From Zoogloea oryzae (lineage in GTDB: Bacteria > Pseudomonadota > Gammaproteobacteria > Burkholderiales > Rhodocyclaceae): a stretch of DNA of 64,000 nt. Shown here one piece after another: positions 18,599-27,078 of this stretch. The stretch is taken from assembly GCF_030161255.1 (NCBI RefSeq), contig NZ_BSPX01000014.1:5453-69452 (forward strand), given 5' to 3'. Both the position numbers and the translations under genes were made by a program. The notes under the pieces were generated by a model that worked only from the letters and a program-made list of their open reading frames with translations, had not been told where the DNA came from and made no database searches. The stretch's first letter is position 1. The number at the start of each line of letters is the position of its first letter.

Positions 18599-19297
18599 AT
18601 GAGCATTTCGGTATTGATGGTGGAAGACGATTCCGACCTGAGCGAAGAGATCGCCTCCTTCCTCACCTCGGCGGGCTTCACGGTCTCCAGCGCGGCCACC
18701 ATCCGCGAGGCTGAGACGCTGCTTGCCGGTTCCTACGACCTGCTGATCCTCGACATCAACCTGCCGGACGGTGACGGCCTCGCCTTCTGCCGCGAGGCAC
18801 GGCGCTACATCCGCGCGGGCATCGTGATGTGCACCGGACGCGGCGAGCGGGAGCTGCGCATCGCCAGCCTGCGGGATGGCGCAGACGCGTACCTGGTGAA
18901 GCCGGTAGACCCCGAGGAGCTCGAAGCCACGCTGCTGAGCGTGCACCGCCGCCTGAACAGCAGCGTGTCGTCGATGCCGCTGCAGGCGATGCCCCACCCC
19001 TGGCACCTGGATCTGGAGCGCCGGCTGCTGGTGGCGCCGAACGGAATCAGCATGATCCTCAACGGGCCCGAATCGATGCTGCTCGGCGCCCTGTTCCGCA
19101 GCGCCGACCGCACCGCCCGCAAGGAAGACCTGATGGCGCTGCTGGCCTCGGAAGACGAAGGCTATTCGCTGCACCGCCTGGAGGCCCTCGTCAGCCGCCT
19201 GCGGGCCAAGGCGGCGACCCGCTGCGGGCTGAAGCTGCCGCTGGTCTCCAACTACGGCAAGGGCTACGCCTTCATCGAACACGGGCGCCTCGTCTGA
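18599..19297 (+). CDS. OmpR-type response regulator
   Basis: 232 residues, ATG two bases after the kinase stop with GGAG overlapping that stop. The receiver is canonical: acidic VEDD at 8-11, acceptor D52 in LDINLPDGDG, and YLVKP. The C-terminal half (about 135-232) is a winged helix ending in LVSNYGKGYAF, the usual wing of the Trans_reg_C family. It is the predicted DNA-binding output of the kinase encoded just upstream. Confidence 0.9.
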   Translation: MSISVLMVEDDSDLSEEIASFLTSAGFTVSSAATIREAETLLAGSYDLLILDINLPDGDGLAFCREARRYIRAGIVMCTGRGERELRIASLRDGADAYLVKPVDPEELEATLLSVHRRLNSSVSSMPLQAMPHPWHLDLERRLLVAPNGISMILNGPESMLLGALFRSADRTARKEDLMALLASEDEGYSLHRLEALVSRLRAKAATRCGLKLPLVSNYGKGYAFIEHGRLV

Positions 19298-19310
19298 GCT
19301 ACCCAAAGTG

Positions 19311-19326
19311 AGGATTGGTTAGGATT
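19311..19326 (+). promoter_or_regulatory. Direct repeat AGGATT, 10-bp period
   Basis: AGGATT occurs at 19311 and again at 19321, exactly one helical turn apart, 65 bases before the start of the next regulator. OmpR-family regulators bind such head-to-tail repeats, so one of the two neighbouring regulators is a plausible binder. This is inference from spacing only. Confidence 0.4.
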
Positions 19327-19391
19327 TCGACACGCGCACCGCACTGATTACATTCCAGCCTGAACATCGATCTCACTCAGGAATGGCAATC

Positions 19392-20174
19392 ATGCGCCTC
19401 GCAATGCTCTCGTCAGACACCGCGTGCACCCACGACATCCACTCGGCCCTCGAGGATGCCGGGCACGCCGTCCATACCTACGATGACGCCCAGCACCTGC
19501 TGTGCGACCTCGGCCGCGAGAGCTTCGACCTCCTGCTGATCGACGGCTCGGCCTTCGCCGGCGGCGTTCCCCGCTATCTGCGCCGCATCCTGAGCGTCGC
19601 CGACCACGACGTGGCGCTGATCCTCATCAACTGCCGCGACAACGAGACCCTGCTGGCCGATGCCTTCGCCCAGGGCGCCGACGACTTCATCCGCAGCGGC
19701 GTGCGTCCCCGGGAGATCGCGGTGCGCGTCGATGCGGTCCTGCGCCGCCGCCATCCGGCCCTCTACCGGCGTGAGGCGCGCCTGAGCTACCGGCCATACA
19801 CCTTCGACATCGAGGCGCGGACCGTCCATCTCCTCGACACCGAGATCACGCTCACCGACAAGGAATTCGACCTGGCGGTGTTCCTGTTCAAGAACCAGGG
19901 CCGGGTGTTCTCCCGCGGCCATCTGCTGGAGGCCATCTGGCGCAGCCAGGGTTCGGTGCTGACCCGCACCGTGGACACCCACATCAGCCGCATCCGCAAG
20001 CGCATGATGATCAACGAGGAAAACGGATTCCGGCTGGTGTCGGCCTACGGCACCGGCTACCGCCTCGAAAGGCTCAACGACACCTGGGTCTCGCCCCTGC
20101 TGACGGTCAGCATGGGCAGCGGCGTCGAGATGATCCCCACCAGCCACGCCCGCCCCCACGCAAGCGTGAACTAA
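19392..20174 (+). CDS. OmpR-like regulator with degenerate receiver
   Basis: 260 residues. The ATG at 19392 is preferred because AGGA lies nine bases upstream; the in-frame ATG at 19383 directly abuts that AGGA. The N-terminal domain has the receiver fold pattern but lost key residues: only D9 of the acidic pair, D51 is present but in LIDGSAFAGG, the switch Thr/Ser is Asn (LILIN), and the conserved Lys is replaced (DDFIRSGVRP). The C-terminal winged helix is intact (TVDTHISRIRKR, SAYGTGYRLE). A phosphorylation-independent or otherwise controlled regulator is likely. A 25-residue tail extends past the family norm. Confidence 0.84.
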   Translation: MRLAMLSSDTACTHDIHSALEDAGHAVHTYDDAQHLLCDLGRESFDLLLIDGSAFAGGVPRYLRRILSVADHDVALILINCRDNETLLADAFAQGADDFIRSGVRPREIAVRVDAVLRRRHPALYRREARLSYRPYTFDIEARTVHLLDTEITLTDKEFDLAVFLFKNQGRVFSRGHLLEAIWRSQGSVLTRTVDTHISRIRKRMMINEENGFRLVSAYGTGYRLERLNDTWVSPLLTVSMGSGVEMIPTSHARPHASVN

Positions 20175-20225
20175 GCCACGCCCGCCCCGTCACGGGCGCT
20201 ACGCCGGGACGCACAGGCCGTTTCC

Positions 20226-20241
20226 TGGCACGCAGCCTGCT
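20226..20241 (+). promoter_or_regulatory. Sigma-54-type promoter
   Basis: TGGCACGCAGCCTGCT matches the -24/-12 consensus TGGCACG-N4-TTGCT with one mismatch and the correct GG-to-GC spacing. It lies about 36 bases before the ATG of a 37-codon open frame. No enhancer-binding site was identified. Confidence 0.65.
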
Positions 20242-20276
20242 CCTTTCCTGATGTAACCCACGTCAGGACACGGATC

Positions 20277-20390
20277 ATGGAAACCGGATTGGCTGAAATC
20301 ATTGCGATGGCCACGCTTGGCGCCTATTCGCCACTCGCCCTGGCTGCTGCCTGGCAGGCCTTGAAATGCACCAGAACGGAACGGGACTGA
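20277..20390 (+). CDS. Small membrane-like protein, 37 residues (predicted)
   Basis: The frame begins METGLAEIIAM and ends KCTRTERD. An AGGA ribosome site lies eight bases before ATG and a sigma-54-type promoter further upstream. A central stretch of about 20 residues (IIAMATLGAYSPLALAAAW) is hydrophobic enough for one membrane helix, with a basic C-terminal tail. I do not recognise a family. Promoter, ribosome site and frame together make translation plausible; homology was not tested. Confidence 0.5.
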   Translation: METGLAEIIAMATLGAYSPLALAAAWQALKCTRTERD

Positions 20391-20405
20391 GCCAGCGCGT
20401 CCCAT

Positions 20406-20424
20406 TTTTGTGCAAAGCACAAAA
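20406..20424. repeat. AT-rich inverted repeat between small ORF and rlmA
   Basis: TTTTGTGC-AAA-GCACAAAA is a perfect palindromic hairpin with a three-base loop. It lies between the 3' ends of the 37-codon ORF (plus) and rlmA (minus), so a bidirectional transcription end is possible, but there is no separate T-run. Confidence 0.45.
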
Positions 20425-20454
20425 CCTTGCGAAACCGCGACGCGCGGGTGCCCC

Positions 20455-21315
20455 TCAGGCGCCCGCCGCACTGGCGGACGTCCGCACCAGCCCGGTGATC
20501 CGTACATCAACGGTGATGTCCAGCCGGGTGAGCGCCGCCGCCCGCGCCCGCCCGTCCGCCGTCGCCCGGTAGAGATGGGGCGTCATCACCAGCAGATCGC
20601 CGATCAGGCCGGCGCCCTCTAACGCGGCCGGATAGCGCAGGGTTTCCACGTCCAGCAGCTCGAACCCCGCCGGCGCCACGAAGGCCGGCTTGGTGTCTTC
20701 CTTGAGGCGCGGATAGATGATCTCGCGCAGCTCCCGCAGGTGATCCGGCCCCGCGTCCACCTGCACGATGCGCCCGCCGGGCCTGAGCACCCGGGCGAAT
20801 TCCGGATAGACCGGAAAACCGAACATGCACAGCAGCCGGTCCACGCTGGCCGGGAGCACCGGCAGCCGGGCGTTGGTGCCCACCACCCACGCGGGCCGCT
20901 TGTCCTGCTTGGCCGCCGCCAGCACCGCCCATTTCGAAATGTCGAGGCCCAGCACCGCCAGCGGTAGATCGGGCCCGGCCGCCGCGGCCAGCTCGCGCAG
21001 GTAATAGCCTTCGCCACAGCCCGCGTCGAGGCAGCTCGCCGAGCCTTCCGGCGCCAGCTCCGCCAGCGCCGCCCGGGCGGTGGCCGCCGCGATGGGCTGG
21101 TAGACGCCGCTCTCCAGGTAGCGCCGCCGGGCCGCGACCATCTCCTTGCTATCGCCCGGATCTTTCGAGCGCTTGTGCTGCACCGGCAGCAGGTTGGCGT
21201 AGCCCTGGCTGGCGATGTCGAAGCTGTGGCCGGCGGCGCAGCGCCAGCTGGCGCCCTGGCGCGTGAGCGCGGCGCCGTCGAGGGGGCAGGCAAGGGCCTG
21301 GAAGGGCAGGATCAT
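20455..21315 (-). CDS. rlmA: 23S rRNA (guanine) methyltransferase RlmA
   Basis: 286 residues from ATG 21315; a longer frame upstream is Pro/Arg-rich and not conserved-looking. The N-terminus has the RlmA zinc-binding region (ACPLDG...WRCAAGHSFD) and the hallmark YANLLPVQHKRSKDPGDS. The SAM-binding Rossmann motif CLDAGCGEGYYL follows at about residue 95. One usual zinc cysteine position holds Asp (CPLD). In E. coli the enzyme methylates G745 of 23S rRNA. It ends close to the AT-rich hairpin at 20406. Confidence 0.88.
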   Translation of the reverse strand: MILPFQALACPLDGAALTRQGASWRCAAGHSFDIASQGYANLLPVQHKRSKDPGDSKEMVAARRRYLESGVYQPIAAATARAALAELAPEGSASCLDAGCGEGYYLRELAAAAGPDLPLAVLGLDISKWAVLAAAKQDKRPAWVVGTNARLPVLPASVDRLLCMFGFPVYPEFARVLRPGGRIVQVDAGPDHLRELREIIYPRLKEDTKPAFVAPAGFELLDVETLRYPAALEGAGLIGDLLVMTPHLYRATADGRARAAALTRLDITVDVRITGLVRTSASAAGA

Positions 21316-21433
21316 GAACGGGGGGCCCGCCGCGCGCCGGGGTGGCTGCACGTCGGGCGGGATGGAAAACGGGGCAGCCGGATTGTGCCCGGAGTGGTGG
21401 CCGGCGTCATCCCGCCGCCACCGGCGGGGCCGC

Positions 21434-22402
21434 TCAGGCGCTGGCGGCGTGCCGGGCAGGCCCGACCCCGCGCATGCCGAGCTTGGCCCGGCAGCGGGGG
21501 TAAGTGGAGCAGCCCCAGAACGGGCCATGCTTGCCCTGGCGGGGCGTCATGCTGGCGCCGCAGCTCGGGCAGGTCGGCGTGGTCCAGTCGCCCTCGGTGG
21601 CGAGCTCGAGCAGACGGCGGCTGGCGTCGTCGGGCAGGCGCTGGATCATGGCGAGGATCAGCCGGCCGTCGAGCAGGGTGATGCGGTTGATCGCAGCGAA
21701 CTCCCGGGCGTTGTCGGTGAAGCCGTTGGGGGCCATGAAGAAGGCCCGCTCAATGGCCTCGTGGGCCATCACGCCGCGCAGCTCGCGCATGGTCTTGACG
21801 CCCACCGGCTGGCCCCAGGCCTTGCACTGGACGATGGCGGTGCAGCAGTCGGCGTCGTCCGGGTCCTGGTACAGGCGGATATCCACGCCGCCGTCGGCAC
21901 CCATCCGCGTGGTGGCAGCCTTGATGCCCTTCTCGTTGTAGAAGGCGCAGCACACGTCCTCGAAGCGCTTCCATTCCATGCGGTCGATCACGTCGAGGGA
22001 CCACTGGGAGGGTCGATCCGCGATGTCCCGATGGGCGACGGGGAAAGGCACCACCCGGCCAGGGGGCTCCCGGCGCTCGCTGACGAATTCCGACAAGGGC
22101 ATCACGAACTCGGACAGGGGCGCCATGAACTGCGGCAGCGGCGCCGCACCATGATGGGCCTGGGTGGTGTAGCGGACGAAGGCCAGCAGCCCGAAGACGA
22201 GGGTGCCAAACAGGAACACGCCCTGGACAACCGGCAGCATGCCTTTGAGGTGACCGTGGCCGGCAAGCACCAGCGGGGCGATGCCGACGACGATCAGCAG
22301 GCAGGCCAGGGCAAAAAGAGCGGCGGGTTTCCAGCTGGGAGGGACGGGGCTGTCGGAGACGATCGCGCCGGCCGCGACGCCGTGACGGCTGTAATCAGGC
22401 AT
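21434..22402 (-). CDS. Membrane-anchored Mrr-like nuclease with topoisomerase zinc finger
   Basis: 322 residues. Two hydrophobic helices at about 27-46 and 57-76 anchor the N-terminus. Residues 135-260 form an Mrr-type restriction endonuclease domain with the PD-(D/E)XK pattern GADGGVD (D174) and VQCKAW (Q192-x-K194). The C-terminus is a topoisomerase-type zinc finger with C288, C291, C308 and C314. Mrr-family enzymes cut DNA, often modified DNA; membrane-anchored versions are poorly understood and may act in genome maintenance or defence. No methyltransferase is adjacent. Confidence 0.85.
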   Translation of the reverse strand: MPDYSRHGVAAGAIVSDSPVPPSWKPAALFALACLLIVVGIAPLVLAGHGHLKGMLPVVQGVFLFGTLVFGLLAFVRYTTQAHHGAAPLPQFMAPLSEFVMPLSEFVSERREPPGRVVPFPVAHRDIADRPSQWSLDVIDRMEWKRFEDVCCAFYNEKGIKAATTRMGADGGVDIRLYQDPDDADCCTAIVQCKAWGQPVGVKTMRELRGVMAHEAIERAFFMAPNGFTDNAREFAAINRITLLDGRLILAMIQRLPDDASRRLLELATEGDWTTPTCPSCGASMTPRQGKHGPFWGCSTYPRCRAKLGMRGVGPARHAASA

Positions 22403-22488
22403 CTTATTTTGAGCATGACAAGCGAAGTTTAGATTTTAAGCGGAATTAATTCACGAGTCATTGCAAAAATATTACCCCCGTCGCGCCT

Positions 22489-23385
22489 TCAGCCGTAGCG
22501 CGTCCGCCGGCTGCGCTCCAGGCGCTGGGCAAACCTGGGGTAATCCAGCCCGGTGCGGGCGCGCAAGGCCTTGGCGAGGTTGCCGATCTCGCGCCAGCGC
22601 GGGGTGAAGCCGGGCTGGCGGAAGGCGAAGATGATGTCGTTGCCGTCGGGCAGGCGGATCGACAGCAGGCGGTCGTCGAACACCTGGGCGATCATCGCCA
22701 GGTGGTCTTCGCGGCTGTCCTTGTCGCCAGCGAGGTTGGCCACCATGATGCCGCGCCCGGAGAGGGCCTCGTGCACGTCCTGGTAGAAGCCGATGGAGCT
22801 CACCGAGCCGGACAGCCCGTGGCGGTCGAAGGCGTCCATCATGATGATGTCCGGGCGGTCTTCCCACCCGCGGCTCTTCACCACCCAGTCGGCGCCGTCG
22901 CCTTCGATCACGGCAAGGCGCGCATCGTCCGGCGGCAGCTCGAACTCATCCCGGAAGGCGATCACGTTGGGGTCGATCTCGACCACGGTGATCTTCGCCG
23001 ACCCCACATGGCGGTAGCAGAACTTGGCCAGCGACCCGCCGCCCAGGCCCAGCATCAGGATCTGCCGCGGGCGCTGGCAGAACAGCAGGAAACCCATCAT
23101 CGCCTGGGTGTAATCCAGCGCCAGGGCGTACGGGTCCTTCAGGTTCATGGTGCTCTGGATCAGCGACAGGGAGAAATGCAGGCTGCGGGTGGTGCCGTCG
23201 TCGATCACGAAGGGCTTGTCGTACTCGCCCGAGCGCACCTGGCGTAGCAGCCACTGGCTGTCGCAGTCGGCGGGCTCGATGAGGCGGATGGTGTCGGTGT
23301 CCGACAGGAAAGGGCTGGGCAGGACGAGGATGGAAGGCGACGAAGCGGGCACGGCGGAGCTTGCGTGGGCGTGACGGGCGCCCAT
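22489..23385 (-). CDS. Spermidine synthase-like protein
   Basis: 298 residues from ATG 23385; a start at 23436 is possible but lacks support. The Rossmann fold of the polyamine synthase family is clear: LGLGGGSLAKFCYR (about 120), VVEIDPNVIAFRDEF, and MMDAFD (about 180). It belongs to the spermidine synthase-like proteins that lack an N-terminal membrane domain, where aminopropyl transfer has often not been shown. The neighbours give no pathway. An AT-rich 86-base gap separates it from the nuclease gene downstream. Confidence 0.82.
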   Translation of the reverse strand: MGARHAHASSAVPASSPSILVLPSPFLSDTDTIRLIEPADCDSQWLLRQVRSGEYDKPFVIDDGTTRSLHFSLSLIQSTMNLKDPYALALDYTQAMMGFLLFCQRPRQILMLGLGGGSLAKFCYRHVGSAKITVVEIDPNVIAFRDEFELPPDDARLAVIEGDGADWVVKSRGWEDRPDIIMMDAFDRHGLSGSVSSIGFYQDVHEALSGRGIMVANLAGDKDSREDHLAMIAQVFDDRLLSIRLPDGNDIIFAFRQPGFTPRWREIGNLAKALRARTGLDYPRFAQRLERSRRTRYG

Positions 23386-23485
23386 TGTAAGTCGCCGTCG
23401 CGGCGATGCGGAAACGGGGCCCGATGTCAGGGCCATAACCCCGGCGAATCCGCCCCAACCGGGAGAGACACTCTCGCACTACAAC

Positions 23486-23512
23486 TAAAGTTATACGGGC
23501 GATCGTCGTTAC
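23486..23512 (+). promoter_or_regulatory. Sigma-28-like flagellar promoter of chemoreceptor 1
   Basis: TAAAGTTA, eleven bases, then GTCGTTAC match the FliA consensus TAAAGTTT-N11-GCCGATAA at 7/8 and 5/8 positions with exact spacing. The element is 78 bases upstream of the chemoreceptor ATG. Confidence 0.65.
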
Positions 23513-23589
23513 CAAATATTAGCGCGGCCTGTTGGAGGACCCCTTGGCCGCGGCAACTCATCTGACAAACTGCCACCCCGGGGATAGCC

Positions 23590-25203
23590 ATGACCATCGC
23601 CAAACGACTTCTGCTGCTCGTCGGCGCTGCTTTAGCCAGCCTGCTGACGCTCACCTTCATCAACTATTACCAGATGAACAAGGTGTTCGACGCGACGAAC
23701 TACGCAACAGTCAATGTCGTGCCAAGCCTCGAAACGCTGAACAAGGTTTCCACCGAATTCGGTCGCCTGCGCCTGCGCGTGTATCGGCATGTGCTGGCCA
23801 CCGAAGCTGCAGAAAAGGCCGAGATCGACAAGTCGATCAACGAGGCCCGTGGCTGGATTGATCAAACCCTCAGTAAGTACCAGGATCTCATCAGCGACGC
23901 GGAAGACAAGCGCCTGCTCGAAGCCGAAAAGGTGGCGATCGTCGAGTACAACAAGGCCGTGGACAGCGTGCTGGTGGTTTCCCGGGAAAACCGCACTGAC
24001 GAGGCGCGGGCCCAAATGAAGAAGATCCAGCCCGAGGCGGTCAAGTTCATCGAAACCCTCGAAGCACACATGAAGTACAACGAGGAACTCGGCAAGCGCT
24101 CGGCGGCAGAAGCCATTGCCACCAAGGATTCCGCCACCTGGATCGCCTTCGGCATCCTGGGTGTCGGCGCGGCGGCGATGATCGCCATCAGCCTGCTGAC
24201 CATCCGCAGCATCACCAGCCGAATTGCAGAAGCCAACGCCATGACCGCACGCATCGCTGAAGGCGATCTGCGCCAGGCCGCGCGGACCTCCGGCGGTGCC
24301 GATGACGAGATCGGCGAGATCCTGTCCGCCCTCGAGAAGATGCGCGCCGAGCTGGCCCAGACGATCAGCGGCGTCATCGCCAATTCCAATCAGGTGGCCA
24401 GCTCAGCCACCGAGCTTTCGGCCACCGCCCATCAGGTGTCGGTGAGCAGCGAACAGCAGTCGGCATCCACGGCCTCTGCCGCCGCCGCGGTGGAAGAGCT
24501 GACGGTGAGCATCGACCACGTGGGCTCCAGCGCCGACGAAGCCAACGAACGCGCCATCGAGGCGGGTCGTCAGGCGGCCAACAGCGGCGCCGAAGTGGCC
24601 GCCGCCGCCGACAAGATCGGCAAGGTGGCCGATCAGGTGGAGAACACCTCCAGCCAGATCCAGCAGCTCTCCGAGCAGGTCCAGCAGATCGACAAGATCA
24701 CCGTGGTGATCCGCGAAGTGGCCGACCAGACCAACCTGCTGGCCCTCAACGCCGCCATCGAAGCCGCCCGCGCCGGCGAGCAGGGCCGCGGCTTTGCGGT
24801 GGTGGCCGACGAGGTGCGGAAGCTCGCCGAACGCACCACCAGCTCGGTGCGCGAGATCAGCAATGTCATCAGCGCCATCCAGCAGGGCGCCATCGGTGCC
24901 GCGACCAGTATGCAATCGAGCCGTACCCTGGTGGGCGAGGTGGTGTCCTCGGCGGGCGCCGCCAGCGATTCGATGGGCAGCATCCGTGACGGCGCCCACA
25001 CGATGCAGGGCGCGATCGAGAGCATCAGCGACGCCCTGCGCGAGCAGCGCGGCGCCTCCACCGAGCTGGCCCGCAACGTGGAAGCCATCGCCCAGATGTC
25101 GGAGGAGAACTCCGCCGCGGTGTCCTCGGTAGCCGATACGGCCCACCGCCTCGTCAGCGTCTCGGACCACCTCAAATCGAGCGTGGCCCGCTTCAGGGTG
25201 TAG
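23590..25203 (+). CDS. Methyl-accepting chemotaxis protein 1
   Basis: 537 residues, ATG preceded by GGGG. Membrane helices at about 7-29 and 190-212 flank a periplasmic helical ligand domain of about 160 residues (4HB_MCP type). HAMP and the cytoplasmic signalling domain follow, with the conserved hairpin tip containing EVADQTNLLALNAAIEAARA. It relays ligand or energy signals to CheW/CheA, for which no genes are in the window. No C-terminal CheR-docking pentapeptide is seen (it ends in SVARFRV). A FliA-like promoter precedes it and a strong terminator follows. Confidence 0.93.
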   Translation: MTIAKRLLLLVGAALASLLTLTFINYYQMNKVFDATNYATVNVVPSLETLNKVSTEFGRLRLRVYRHVLATEAAEKAEIDKSINEARGWIDQTLSKYQDLISDAEDKRLLEAEKVAIVEYNKAVDSVLVVSRENRTDEARAQMKKIQPEAVKFIETLEAHMKYNEELGKRSAAEAIATKDSATWIAFGILGVGAAAMIAISLLTIRSITSRIAEANAMTARIAEGDLRQAARTSGGADDEIGEILSALEKMRAELAQTISGVIANSNQVASSATELSATAHQVSVSSEQQSASTASAAAAVEELTVSIDHVGSSADEANERAIEAGRQAANSGAEVAAAADKIGKVADQVENTSSQIQQLSEQVQQIDKITVVIREVADQTNLLALNAAIEAARAGEQGRGFAVVADEVRKLAERTTSSVREISNVISAIQQGAIGAATSMQSSRTLVGEVVSSAGAASDSMGSIRDGAHTMQGAIESISDALREQRGASTELARNVEAIAQMSEENSAAVSSVADTAHRLVSVSDHLKSSVARFRV

Positions 25204-25222
25204 CAGCCCGTTTTGCCCGGTA

Positions 25223-25256
25223 CCCTGCGGCCGCCTTCGGGCGGCCGCAGGGTTTT
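25223..25256 (+). terminator. Rho-independent terminator of chemoreceptor 1
   Basis: A 13-bp GC stem beginning CCCTGCGGCCGCC, a TTCG tetraloop and a matching arm are followed by TTTT, 19 bases after the stop. Confidence 0.9.
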
Positions 25257-25344
25257 GTGGCGCCCAACTTGAGCAACCGGATTTGCGGTTACCCAGAAAG
25301 AGATACAAAACCCACCTCTTTCGGGAAATTTAATGGTCATTTCA

Positions 25345-25371
25345 TCAAGTTCGGCCCGGCGGTGCCGTAGC
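25345..25371 (+). promoter_or_regulatory. Sigma-28-like flagellar promoter of chemoreceptor 2
   Basis: TCAAGTTC, eleven bases, then GCCGTAGC match the FliA consensus with exact N11 spacing (six of eight and about four of eight). It lies 62 bases before the second chemoreceptor ATG, in an arrangement like that of the first gene. Confidence 0.55.
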
Positions 25372-25432
25372 TGGCGTTATTGCCACGCCGACCCGGCGAC
25401 CCCCTTCGCCGCCCGATGCTGAGACGCCGACC

Positions 25433-27043
25433 ATGACCATATCAAACCGCCTGTTGCTCCTCGTGGGCATCGCCATCGCCAGCCTATTGACCCTCGCCGG
25501 CATCAACGCCTATCAGATGCACCGCGTCTACAACGCCGCCAACTTCGGTAACGAGAACGTGGTGCCCAGCATTCAGCTGCTCAACACCATGACATCCGAG
25601 TTCGGACGACTCCGCGTGCGCGCGTACCGCTTCACCATCCAGACCGATCCGGCCGACCGGGCCTCCCTCGAGAAGCTGATTGCCGAGGCACGTGCTCACA
25701 TGGACAAGGCCCTGAAGGCTTATGAGCCGCTCGTCGCCAACGACGAAGACCGCCAGCTGCTGGAGAGCGAACGCACCGCCCTTGCCGAATACAACAAGCA
25801 CATCGACGAAGCCCTCGCCCTGGCCAAGGCCGGCCAGAACGCCGAGGCCCAGGCCCTGCTGGTCAAGAACGTGGCCTCCGCCCTGCGCTTCGACGATCAG
25901 CTCAGCGCCCACATGCGCCTCAACGAGAAACTGAGCCGGGAAGCCACTGAGGGCGGCGCGGCCACCAAGGCCAGTGCCAACTGGATCGCCGCTGCGCTGC
26001 CGATCGCCGCCAGCCTGATCTTCATGCTGATCGGCCGGGGCATCGCCCGCAGCATCACCACCCGCCTGGATGACGCCAACCGGATGGCCGAGCGGATCGC
26101 CAACGGCGATCTGACCTCCGCCGGCCAGCTCGCCCGTAACCACGACGAGATCGGCCAGCTGCTGGGCGCCCTCGAAAAGATGCGCACCGAGCTGGCCAAC
26201 ACCATCACGGCCGTCGTCAACAACTCCAACGAAGTGGCCGGCTCGGCGACACAGCTGTCCACCGCAGCCCAGCAGGTCTCGGTGAGCAGCGAGCAGCAGT
26301 CGGCCGCCACCGCCTCGGCCGCCGCCGCGGTTGAAGAACTGACCGTGAGCATCGACCACGTGGGCAACAGCGCCGAGGACGCCAGCCACCGCGCAGCGGA
26401 AGCCGGCAGCCGGGCCGCCGAAAGCGGCCGTGGCGTCGACGCGGCCGCCATCAAGATCAACCAGATCGCCTCCCAGGTGGAGAGCACCGCCGAGCAGATC
26501 CAGACCCTGTCGGAGCAGGTCCGCCAGATCGACTCGATCACCGTGGTGATCCGCGAAGTGGCCGACCAGACCAACCTGCTGGCCCTCAACGCCGCCATCG
26601 AAGCCGCCCGCGCCGGCGAACAGGGCCGCGGCTTTGCGGTGGTGGCCGACGAGGTGCGCAAGCTCGCCGAACGCACCACCAGCTCGGTGCGGGAGATCAG
26701 CACCGTCATCAGCACCATCCAGCAGGGCGCGGTGGGCGCGGTGACGAGCATGCAGTCCAACCGCGCGCTGGTCACCGAGGTGGTCGCCTCGGCCGGCGCG
26801 GCCAGCGATTCGATGGGCAGCATCCGCGACTCGGCCAGCACCATGCAGGGCGCGATCGAGAGCATCAGCGACGCCCTGCGCGAGCAGCGCGGTGCCTCCA
26901 CCGAGCTGGCCCGCAACGTCGAAGCCATCGCCCAGATGTCGGAGGAGAACTCCGCCGCGGTGGCCTCGGTGGCCGGCACGGCCCACCGGCTGGTGACTGT
27001 TTCGGACAGCCTCAAGTCCAGCGTGGCCCGTTTCCGCGTCTGA
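25433..27043 (+). CDS. Methyl-accepting chemotaxis protein 2
   Basis: 536 residues, the same architecture as its upstream neighbour: helix at 7-29, helical ligand domain, helix near 185-205, HAMP, signalling domain ending SSVARFRV. The signalling halves of the two genes are nearly identical at DNA level (for example around 24700-24850 and 26540-26690), while the periplasmic domains have diverged strongly. This is a tandem duplication with sensor diversification. It has its own FliA-like promoter. Confidence 0.93.
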   Translation: MTISNRLLLLVGIAIASLLTLAGINAYQMHRVYNAANFGNENVVPSIQLLNTMTSEFGRLRVRAYRFTIQTDPADRASLEKLIAEARAHMDKALKAYEPLVANDEDRQLLESERTALAEYNKHIDEALALAKAGQNAEAQALLVKNVASALRFDDQLSAHMRLNEKLSREATEGGAATKASANWIAAALPIAASLIFMLIGRGIARSITTRLDDANRMAERIANGDLTSAGQLARNHDEIGQLLGALEKMRTELANTITAVVNNSNEVAGSATQLSTAAQQVSVSSEQQSAATASAAAAVEELTVSIDHVGNSAEDASHRAAEAGSRAAESGRGVDAAAIKINQIASQVESTAEQIQTLSEQVRQIDSITVVIREVADQTNLLALNAAIEAARAGEQGRGFAVVADEVRKLAERTTSSVREISTVISTIQQGAVGAVTSMQSNRALVTEVVASAGAASDSMGSIRDSASTMQGAIESISDALREQRGASTELARNVEAIAQMSEENSAAVASVAGTAHRLVTVSDSLKSSVARFRV

Positions 27044-27078
27044 GCGACAGGCCTGCCAGATCAGGCTGCGACACTATG

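Noticed and set aside
20366..20622. Two overlapping 68-70 codon plus-strand ORFs
   Set aside because: They run antisense into the rlmA 3' end, have no ribosome site and are Arg/Pro/Ala-rich.
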